From: Candidatus Parcubacteria bacterium
Lineage (GTDB): Bacteria > Patescibacteriota > Saccharimonadia > UBA4664 > JAHWKN01
Length of the DNA stretch: 39,825 nucleotides
Direction of reading: 5' to 3'
NCBI GenBank assembly: GCA_019347875.1
Contig: JAHWKN010000005.1
Span: 1 to 39,825 of the forward strand
Part shown: positions 31,189 through 39,825 of the stretch, piece after piece
Position numbering within the stretch: position 1 is the first letter of the stretch
Layout: each line of letters starts with the position of its first letter
Translations under genes and position numbers: made by a program
Notes under the pieces: model-generated
The model's database searches: none
Told to the model about the DNA's origin: nothing
Seen by the model: the letters and a program-made list of their open reading frames with translations, nothing else

Positions 31189-31602
31189 ATGCCAACCATC
31201 AACCAACTGATCCGCAAACCGCGGGCGACCAGCCAGCGCAAAACCGACACCCCGGCGCTGGGGCGCACCTACAACGCGCTCAAAAGCCGCACCTTTAGCG
31301 CGCCGGCGCCGCTCAAGCGCGGGGTCTGCGTCAAGGTGTTTACCGCCACCCCGCGCAAGCCCAACTCGGCTTTGCGCAAAGTGGCCCGGGTGCGCCTGAC
31401 CAACGGCATGGAGGTAACCGCCTACATCCCCGGTATCGGGCACAACCTGCAGGAGCACTCGGTGGTGTTGCTACGGGGCGGCCGGGTCAAGGACCTGGGT
31501 GGGGTGCGTTACCACATCGTCCGCGGCGCCCTCGACACCGCGGGGGTGGCCAAGCGGGCCCAGGGACGCAGCAAGTACGGCGCCAAGAAACCTAAGAGCT
31601 AA
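31189..31602 (+). CDS. rpsL: 30S ribosomal protein S12
   Basis: [58 protein letters not shown]. Confidence 0.98.
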   Translation: MPTINQLIRKPRATSQRKTDTPALGRTYNALKSRTFSAPAPLKRGVCVKVFTATPRKPNSALRKVARVRLTNGMEVTAYIPGIGHNLQEHSVVLLRGGRVKDLGGVRYHIVRGALDTAGVAKRAQGRSKYGAKKPKS

Positions 31603-31612
31603 GGGAAACTCC

Positions 31613-32089
31613 ATGCCGCGTAAAAAAACCAAATCCTTCAAGCGCCCGCTGGAGCCGGATATTAAGTACCAGAACGTTCTGGTAACCAAGATGATCAACA
31701 AGGTGATGGAAGACGGCAAGAAACGTCTGGCCGAGCGCCTGATTTACGACGCTTTCGCAGCGATCGAGGCCAAGAGCAAGCAGGAGCCGCTGGGGGTGTT
31801 CGAGGCGGCCGTCAAGAACGTTTCGCCGGTATTGCAGGTGAAAGCCAAACGCATCGGCGGCGCCACCTACCAGGTGCCGATCGAGGTGCGCGGTGACCGC
31901 AAGATCCATCTAGCCATGACCTGGATCTTAAGCGCCGCCCGAACCAAGTCGGGCAAGTCGTTCGACCAGCGCCTGGCCGACGAACTGCTAAACGCCTTCA
32001 ACAACACCGGCGACGCCATTAAAAAACGCGAAGACACCCACAAAATGGCCGAGGCCAACAAAGCCTTCGCCCACTACGCCCGGTATTAG
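31613..32089 (+). CDS. rpsG: 30S ribosomal protein S7
   Basis: MPRKKTKSFKRPLEPDIKYQNVLVTKMINKVMEDGKK...; ATG 31613, 11 nt after rpsL. Confidence 0.97.
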   Translation: MPRKKTKSFKRPLEPDIKYQNVLVTKMINKVMEDGKKRLAERLIYDAFAAIEAKSKQEPLGVFEAAVKNVSPVLQVKAKRIGGATYQVPIEVRGDRKIHLAMTWILSAARTKSGKSFDQRLADELLNAFNNTGDAIKKREDTHKMAEANKAFAHYARY

Positions 32090-32110
32090 CGCCCGACTTC
32101 AGTAGTTGAA

Positions 32111-32144
32111 CAAAAAAGTGTCCGCCGCAACGGACACTTTTTTG
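32111..32144 (+). terminator. Bidirectional intrinsic terminator after rpsG
   Basis: Perfect CAAAAAAGTGTCCG-ccgcaa-CGGACACTTTTTTG. Confidence 0.92.
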
Positions 32145-32181
32145 TGCCGCTGCAACGGACGTTTCGTCGTGACGCGATTAG

Positions 32182-32574
32182 CTAAATCGGCTGGCTTTGT
32201 AGCAGATGCCCGACGACAAGCCCCGCTGGATCTTGCCTTAGCGGCGAGGCGGCGAAGAAAGGGACCCCCGTGCCTTCATACTCCTGCAAAAGGGAGACGA
32301 GGTCATTGACGAGGTCCGAGTCTGCCGCCGTGTCGTTGTTCGTTTCAACGATCAGCTTTTCATCCCAGACTCCGCCAACAAACCAAGACCGGACGCTCTC
32401 AAATGTGGTGATGCGGTCGCCGAAGGCAGGTTGCTCGGTCAGTACTCTTCGCCATGATCTTGCAGCAAGGTATAGCTCCACATGAGTCAGGACCAGACCG
32501 GAATGCAGCTCCCGTTGGAGCAGGACGAATTGCCGGCCAGGGCGATACTTTGTCGGCAAAACCAAAATATTCAT
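32182..32574 (-). CDS. Hypothetical protein (start taken as ATG 32574)
   Basis: MNILVLPTKYRPGRQFVLLQRELHSG...; no recognised family. Confidence 0.5.
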   Translation of the reverse strand: MNILVLPTKYRPGRQFVLLQRELHSGLVLTHVELYLAARSWRRVLTEQPAFGDRITTFESVRSWFVGGVWDEKLIVETNNDTAADSDLVNDLVSLLQEYEGTGVPFFAASPLRQDPAGLVVGHLLQSQPI

Positions 32575-32739
32575 TTTTTCCGGGGACCTCCTGTAGCAGT
32601 TGGCCATGCTTAGGATTATCATACAGTAGCATATATGTAACTATCAGTCAACCTGGTTTTGGGTCCTCTGTGCTACTATTTGCGCTTGGTTTGCAACTAG
32701 TCTGACTGGGCCAACTATGCGTGATATGCTGAAGTAACC

Positions 32740-33174
32740 ATGAAATTAACCGGGCTAGATCAATCAAGCTACATCATTCGGCTGGATCCGGGCGAGGAGA
32801 TTACGCCGTCGATTGAAGCTCTGTGCCGGCAGTACGCGATAACCAACGCCTCCATTTCAGGCATTGGCTCAGTGGAGAGTCCGACGCTGGCGCACTACCG
32901 GATGGATAAAAAGAAGTACCACCAGGAGCGGCTGGAGGGGGTTTTTGAGATCGCTTCACTCACCGGCAACGTGGCGCTGTTTGAGGGTAAGCCGCTGGTA
33001 CATCTGCACGCTGTGGTTTCCGATGAACAGATGCGTACTTTTGGTGGTCATCTGGTTAGCGGATCATGCTCGGCCGCCGTCGAGATAATCTTGCAAAAGT
33101 TTGATAGCAAGTACCAAAAGCACTTCGACGACCAGATCGGTTTAAAGGTTTGGGATCTGCCCGATAGTCAGTGA
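32740..33174 (+). CDS. PPC/DUF296-domain DNA-binding-type protein
   Basis: Full-length PPC fold pattern: LDPGEEITPSIEALCRQYAITNASISGIGSV... LTGNVAL...PLVHLHAVVSDEQMRTFGGHLVSG. Confidence 0.85.
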   Translation: MKLTGLDQSSYIIRLDPGEEITPSIEALCRQYAITNASISGIGSVESPTLAHYRMDKKKYHQERLEGVFEIASLTGNVALFEGKPLVHLHAVVSDEQMRTFGGHLVSGSCSAAVEIILQKFDSKYQKHFDDQIGLKVWDLPDSQ

Positions 33175-33506
33175 AAAAAGTAGTGGTAAGGTTTCGCGCT
33201 GCCGATAGACCCGTCTTTGATGCTATAAAAAACGGTGACAAAACCGTTGAGACCAGGGCGGCGACGCCTAGATACCGTGGCGTTCAAGTTAGCGATGTCT
33301 TGGTGATGCTGTGCGGGGCGGATAGACTGGAGAAGCGGGTTACTTCCGTTCATCATTTTAAGGACGTTAGCGCGTTGCTCGATGAGGTCGACTGGAGGAA
33401 GATCGCCCCGGAGGTCGGTTCAAGGGAGGCGATGCTGGCGAGCTACGAGCGTTGGTATGGCGGCAAAATCGACCAGCTTGGGCTAGTGGCGTTTGGACTA
33501 GCATAA
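33171..33506 (+). CDS. ASCH-domain-like protein (GTG start, GTGA overlap with the PPC gene)
   Basis: FDAIKNGDKTVETRAATPRYRGVQVSDVLVM ... YGGKIDQLGLVAFGLA. Confidence 0.7.
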   Translation: MKKVVVRFRAADRPVFDAIKNGDKTVETRAATPRYRGVQVSDVLVMLCGADRLEKRVTSVHHFKDVSALLDEVDWRKIAPEVGSREAMLASYERWYGGKIDQLGLVAFGLA

Positions 33507-33555
33507 CTGTGAAGATCACGACAGTGAAACTGCGTGAGAGTTTCTCGTACACCCG

Positions 33556-33590
33556 TAAAAAAGCGACGCCCCGACACAGCGGGGGGTCGC
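33556..33590 (-). terminator. Intrinsic terminator for the minus-strand membrane protein
   Basis: On the minus strand: GCGACCCCCCG-ctgtgt-CGGGGCGTCGC-TTTTTTAC. Confidence 0.8.
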
Positions 33591-33612
33591 TCGTTGCGTC
33601 AGGGCGATGGGT

Positions 33613-34128
33613 TTATGTCGGCTGCGGCAGCGGTGAAGGCAGCCGGACTCTGCTAAGTATCCGGCCAGCCCGCTTAACGGCTCGCGTGACAATACTGGGG
33701 CGGCGGGGTCTAAAATCGGCGGCAAAGTACATGCTGGTAGCGGTCAGTAGAAGACTGGCGCCGAAGAGCTGGATTACCTGCTCCTGCGAACTAAGAAAGA
33801 CCATGCCGAGTAGTGTCAACATGATTCTGAGCAGCCTGAAGCGCTGCCATTGTTGCGGCGTGAACGGCCAAACCTTTGTTGCCCCTGACTGGGCGGCGAA
33901 ATGTTCCAGTAGACGGTAAGTGCCCCGGAGGCGGACCAACGCCATCGCTTGAATTACGAACGATATCCAATATAGGGGGCTGGATAACAGCCCGGCGACA
34001 GCTAGCGGCATAGCGGCCAGCAGTAAGGTAAAGTGGGCAAAGAAGAAGTTGTCGCGGCCCGTCAAGAAGCACAATGGCTTGAGAATGATGCTCCAAAAGC
34101 TGGCCAGCAGGTTGTCAATGCGCTCCAT
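33613..34128 (-). CDS. Hypothetical integral membrane protein
   Basis: Several hydrophobic segments; no recognised family. Confidence 0.6.
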   Translation of the reverse strand: MERIDNLLASFWSIILKPLCFLTGRDNFFFAHFTLLLAAMPLAVAGLLSSPLYWISFVIQAMALVRLRGTYRLLEHFAAQSGATKVWPFTPQQWQRFRLLRIMLTLLGMVFLSSQEQVIQLFGASLLLTATSMYFAADFRPRRPSIVTRAVKRAGRILSRVRLPSPLPQPT

Positions 34129-34216
34129 GTTTCCGCCTTTCGGGTGGGCGCGGACACGAATCGGTACATCGTTTATACCAGAAAATCAGCAATTTGGCTT
34201 GTTGTAGCTCGGCGCT

Positions 34217-34245
34217 CTTGAATAAAACCGCTTTTTCGGGTAATA
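34217..34245 (+). promoter_or_regulatory. fusA promoter TTGAAT-17-TAATAT
   Basis: -35 34217-34222, -10 34240-34245. Confidence 0.65.
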
Positions 34246-34251
34246 TCAGGC

Positions 34252-34272
34252 AAGTGTCTAAGACGCTTTTTT
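34252..34272 (+). terminator. Terminator-like hairpin with U-tract at the expected 5' end of the fusA mRNA
   Basis: AGTGTC-taa-GACGCT followed by an unbroken T run. Confidence 0.5.
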
Positions 34273-34334
34273 TGATTTGGGATTAATGATAAAGCCGCAT
34301 CCCGGATAATGATCATGAAGAAAAGGATAACTAA

Positions 34335-36416
<2,082 letters not shown>

Positions 36417-36454
36417 GACGCTTCTTTCTTCGATACGACGCAGCACCCTTTTAG

Positions 36455-36483
36455 TTGCAAAAAAGCTGAAAGTATGTTATTTT
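36455..36483 (+). promoter_or_regulatory. Candidate promoter TTGCAA-17-TATTTT for the fusA-yggT intergenic RNA
   Basis: -35 36455-36460, -10 36478-36483, 17-nt spacer. Confidence 0.5.
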
Positions 36484-36489
36484 CAAATA

Positions 36490-37008
36490 GCTCTTCTTTA
36501 ACAACTTTCTTGGGTAGCGGCTCCTTCGGTTCATAAATGAACTCCGGGAGCCGCTACCTAAGGTAGCAACAGGCGTGCCGACACTCCGGGCAAAGTAGGC
36601 CGTTGTTTTTAAAGCTGCGTGCGAGTCGTTACTCAAGACGACTTAATCAGCGCCGGCCGAAGGACGGTAATTCCCCTCCAAGTCAGTTATGTTTTGCTGG
36701 CGTTTTGGAGGGCTCGGAGCTAGAGGCACACACGCGACGGAACCGGGGTCTGGGCGCCTTTCCAGGCCTGTCGATCGGTACCTCGTGTGCGACCCATCGA
36801 AAGGGCGCTTTCGATGACTTGGCGGTTGTGGCTCCCCTCGGATCCTGGTCAGATCATACACGAGAGGAATCGGTAGGGAGCCCTCAATTAAAGCGCAATG
36901 CTACGAGGTGGGTGCGGCGGCGCCGAACCGCTGCGCCCACACTCTCTTAGCCGCTACTAATTAGTTTTGGACTCTAGCCAACCAATCGGCTGGAGTCCTT
37001 TCTCTTTT
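36490..37008 (+). ncRNA. Candidate large structured noncoding RNA (unassigned family)
   Basis: Series of strong hairpins (GGTAGCGGCTCC/GGAGCCGCTACC, GCTACC/GGTAGC, AGTCGT/ACGACT, CCTCCAA/TTGGAGG, CATCGAAAG/CTTTCGATG, GGCTCCC..CGGATCCT/AGGAATCG..GGGAGCC, GTGGGTGCGGCGG/CCGCTGCGCCCAC) ending in an intrinsic terminator; no credible ORF. Confidence 0.6.
36969..37008 (+). terminator. Intrinsic terminator of the fusA-yggT intergenic RNA
   Basis: GGACTCTAGCC-aaccaatc-GGCTGGAGTCC-TTTCTCTTTT. Confidence 0.88.
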
Positions 37009-37099
37009 GACACTTCTACGAAGTTGAGCTGTAAGTTTGCACAATGATATTGGTCGCTAGGTTAGCCACAATAGATCTATTAATCAAAGGAGTTATATT

Positions 37100-37477
37100 A
37101 TGGCAAGAGTAGTTGAAGACAACGACACCAGGGCAGCGGACGGCGGCACTACCGTTGTTAATACCGGTGGGACAGCTCAGCCGGTGGCCGTAGATCGCGC
37201 CAGCCAGATCGTGTGGCTGATAGTTGGAGTCATTGAGACTCTGTTGGCGCTGCGGCTGATTTTGCGGCTGCTGGGGGCGTCGACCGCCAGCGCTTTCGTC
37301 CAGTTCATCTATGCTTTGTCGCGCCCGCTAGTCAGTCCGTTTTTCGGCATCTTTAACCTGCAGATCGAAAATGAACTGCCGGGGCTAGAGGTTGCCACGC
37401 TGTTTGCGATGCTGGTGTATGCGCTGGCCGGCTATTTGATTGTGGCGGCTATCAAGGCGGTCCGGGGACGGGCGTAG
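37100..37477 (+). CDS. YggT-family membrane protein
   Basis: IETLLALRLILRLLGASTASAFVQFIYALSRPLVSPFFGIF; SD AAAGGAG. Confidence 0.85.
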   Translation: MARVVEDNDTRAADGGTTVVNTGGTAQPVAVDRASQIVWLIVGVIETLLALRLILRLLGASTASAFVQFIYALSRPLVSPFFGIFNLQIENELPGLEVATLFAMLVYALAGYLIVAAIKAVRGRA

Positions 37478-37488
37478 GCGTAAAACTA

Positions 37489-37518
37489 TTTACAAACTCA
37501 GCGGCGTATCTCTATAAT
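37489..37518 (+). promoter_or_regulatory. tuf promoter TTTACA-18-TATAAT
   Basis: -35 37489-37494, -10 37513-37518. Confidence 0.75.
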
Positions 37519-37677
37519 AGCTAAAGTCCAAGCGGGCAGTTATTTTTATTGCCTGAAATTGATGATCACAAACGGTCAACGCGAACCGCCAGATTGGTCC
37601 GCCGTCCGGCGGAGAAACAGGTTGCAGTGGCGGCTTTTGCGCATCGCCCTGAGTTGACAGCAAGTAAAGGAGAACTA

Positions 37678-38859
37678 ATGGCTACAGAAACATACGCCCG
37701 TACCAAACCGCATTTAAACGTTGGTACGATTGGCCACGTCGATCACGGTAAAACCACCTTAACCGCCGCTATCACCACCGTTTTGGCTAAAAGCGGCCAG
37801 GCCAAAGCCACCTCGTATGCCCAGATCGACAACGCCCCCGAAGAACGCGAGCGGGGAATTACCATCGCCACCTCTCACCAGGAGTACGAAACCGACAAGC
37901 GGCACTACGCCCACGTCGACTGCCCGGGGCACGCCGACTACGTTAAGAACATGATCACCGGAGCCGCCCAGATGGACGCCGGTATTTTGGTGGTGTCGGC
38001 CGCCGACGGCCCGATGCCACAGACCCGCGAACACATCTTGCTGGCCCGCCAGGTTGGCGTGCCTTACCTGGTGGTCTACATGAACAAGATGGACATGGCC
38101 GATCCCGAGTTGGCTGAGCTGGTGGAGATCGAGATCCGCGAGCTGCTTGACAAGTACGAGTTCCCCGGCGACAAGACGCCGATCATTAAGGGCTCGGCGC
38201 TGAAGGCGCTAGAAGGCGACGCCGAGGCCGAAAAAAGCATTATGGAGTTGATGGAGGCGCTGGACACCTTCGTGCCCGAGCCTAAGCGCGACGTCGACAA
38301 GCCGTTTTTGATGCCGGTAGAGGACGTTTTTTCGATTAAGGGACGCGGTACCGTGGCTACCGGGCGGATTGAGCGCGGCAAAATTAACGTTAACGACGAG
38401 GTCGAGATCGTCGGTATCCGCCCAACCAAGAAAACGGTGGTCACCGGCGTAGAGATGTTTAAAAAGCTGCTGCCGGACGCTCAGGCCGGCGACAACGTCG
38501 GGGCGCTCTTGCGCGGCGTTGAGCGTGACGACATTGAGCGCGGCCAGGTGTTGGCCAAACCGGGGTCGATCACCCCGCACACCGACTTCGAGGCCCAGGT
38601 GTATGTCTTGAAGAAAGAGGAGGGCGGCCGTCACACCCCGTTCTTTAAAGGCTACAAGCCGCAGTTTTACATCCGTACCACCGATGTCACCGGTGCGGTC
38701 ATCATTCCGGAAGGTACCGAGATGGTCATGCCCGGCGATGACATCGCTATCAAGGTTGAGCTGATCGCCCCTATCGCCATGGAGGAGGGCCTGCGCTTCG
38801 CAATCCGCGAGGGCGGCCGGACCGTCGGAGCCGGGGTTGTAACCAAGATCCTTAAATAG
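37678..38859 (+). CDS. tuf: Elongation factor Tu (start ATG 37678, not TTG 37549)
   Basis: [55 protein letters not shown]. Confidence 0.98.
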   Translation: MATETYARTKPHLNVGTIGHVDHGKTTLTAAITTVLAKSGQAKATSYAQIDNAPEERERGITIATSHQEYETDKRHYAHVDCPGHADYVKNMITGAAQMDAGILVVSAADGPMPQTREHILLARQVGVPYLVVYMNKMDMADPELAELVEIEIRELLDKYEFPGDKTPIIKGSALKALEGDAEAEKSIMELMEALDTFVPEPKRDVDKPFLMPVEDVFSIKGRGTVATGRIERGKINVNDEVEIVGIRPTKKTVVTGVEMFKKLLPDAQAGDNVGALLRGVERDDIERGQVLAKPGSITPHTDFEAQVYVLKKEEGGRHTPFFKGYKPQFYIRTTDVTGAVIIPEGTEMVMPGDDIAIKVELIAPIAMEEGLRFAIREGGRTVGAGVVTKILK

Positions 38860-38945
38860 GTGAGGGTCAAGGCGTAAGGCAATTAGGTAATCAAACGGTT
38901 TTGCGCCGGACCTTAAACCCTACACCTTAACCTCCAGATTGAGAC

Positions 38946-39272
38946 ATGCCTGACAAAGACGACGCACCCAAACAACGTATCCGCATTCGGTTGAAAGCTT
39001 ACGACTCGAAGGTCATCGACCAGTCGAGTAAGCAGATTTTAGATACCGCTACCCGTACCGGCGCAACGGTAGCCGGGCCTATTCCGCTGCCAACCGAGAA
39101 AAAAGGTTTTACCGTCATCCGCGGCCCGCACATCCACAAGGACTCACGCGAGCAGTTCGAGATGCGTACTCACAAGCGGCTGATCGACATCACCGAACCT
39201 ACCCCTAAAACCATCGACGCGCTGATGAGCTTGAGTCTGCCGGCTGGAGTTGATATCGAAGTTAAGATGTAA
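38946..39272 (+). CDS. rpsJ: 30S ribosomal protein S10
   Basis: [42 protein letters not shown]...[26 protein letters not shown]. Confidence 0.97.
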   Translation: MPDKDDAPKQRIRIRLKAYDSKVIDQSSKQILDTATRTGATVAGPIPLPTEKKGFTVIRGPHIHKDSREQFEMRTHKRLIDITEPTPKTIDALMSLSLPAGVDIEVKM

Positions 39273-39370
39273 CGTTGGCCAGGTCTCAAAGTTAACCCGT
39301 TCATTGCCTCCAACCCCCATACCAGCGGGCCTACATATACTCCTCCTAACCTCCCTCTAAACCCTCCCTC

Positions 39371-39825
39371 CTACCTTTTGTGAGCAAAAGGTAGCCAAAA
39401 CTGCCGAGTAGGTCGCTCACTCCAAGCCAGCCAAACCACCACCGGCGGGCCTGCGGAACTCGTCCCTGACGGTCCTCAAACAGTCCTCGGCTTTATCCGC
39501 CACTGGCGGTCTGGCTGTTTGGGGTTAGCTCCAATACTCGGGGATGGTAAGGGATTCGGGATTCGGGAGAGTGGGAAGGAGTGATCTTTTCTGATTCCTA
39601 AATCCTGCCCGCCCTTAAGCCACCAAGCCTTGCCATCAGCCAGAAAGCCGGAAGCTGGCGTTAAGCTTTATCTAGGTATTTTATGTAACCGGCCGAGGAC
39701 TGTTTGAGCCCCGATGAAATCGGAGCGAGTTCCGCAGGCCTACAGCTTAACGGTAGCTGGAGGTGTTTCTAGCTGATGAGCCGGCTTGGCAGTTTTTGGT
39801 TACTTTTTGCTGACAAAAAGTAACG
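39371..39825. repeat. Large imperfect inverted repeat with hairpin-forming tips (MITE-like or REP-like candidate)
   Basis: Outer arms CTACCTTTTGTGAGCAAAAGGTAGCCAAAACTGCC vs inverted GTTACTTTTTGTCAGCAAAAAGTAACCAAAAACTGCC; inner arms GGCCTGCGGAACTCG...CTCAAACAGTCCTCGGC vs inverted GGCCTGCGGAACTCGCTCC...GCTCAAACAGTCCTCGGCC. Confidence 0.85.

Noticed and set aside
31499-31612. Upstream extension of rpsG in the ORF track
   Set aside because: Overlaps the rpsL coding sequence; canonical S7 start is ATG 31613
36603-36950. 115-aa plus-strand ORF in the fusA-yggT gap
   Set aside because: No SD, low-quality protein composition, and it coincides with serial RNA hairpins; more likely an accidental open frame
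36490-37008. RNase P RNA, tmRNA, SRP RNA or 6S RNA assignment for the fusA-yggT RNA
   Set aside because: Searched by eye on both strands for the conserved cores of these families and found none; left unassigned
37549-37677. 43-aa N-terminal extension of EF-Tu in the ORF track
   Set aside because: The promoter (TATAAT 37513-37518) and SD AGGAG point to ATG 37678; the extension is leader that happens to be open

Overview
This window is mostly bacterial housekeeping DNA. In order it carries nusA, clpC, radA, a PIN-TRAM gene, a HAD gene, a class A PBP (-), an M23-like gene, tyrS, recG, a PLC/P1-nuclease-like gene, rsmD, tRNA-Leu(UAG), tig, clpP, an MFS gene, a small accessory patch, rpoB, rpoC, rpsL, rpsG, a four-gene interruption, fusA, yggT, tuf and rpsJ. 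From protein sequence style the source is probably a Candidatus Saccharibacteria (TM7/Patescibacteria) relative; this is inference and was not checked by any search. The most interesting material is noncoding. (i) About 520 bp between fusA and yggT has a candidate promoter, a dense series of strong hairpins with mutually exclusive partners, and a clear intrinsic terminator, so it looks like an unannotated large structured RNA. (ii) About 660 bp between tRNA-Leu and tig has a near-consensus promoter, a 12-bp perfect palindrome, many short-loop hairpins and a terminal U-tract, and also contains two protein-like convergent small ORFs. (iii) Degenerate GGGTGTAGGG/CCCTACACCC hairpins recur in several intercistronic gaps. 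(iv) A large imperfect inverted repeat lies after rpsJ. (v) RpoB and S12 carry residues at classical rifampicin and streptomycin resistance positions. (vi) Extended -10 boxes sit 6-9 nt from start codons, suggesting leaderless mRNAs. No CRISPR array, rRNA or transposase was seen.
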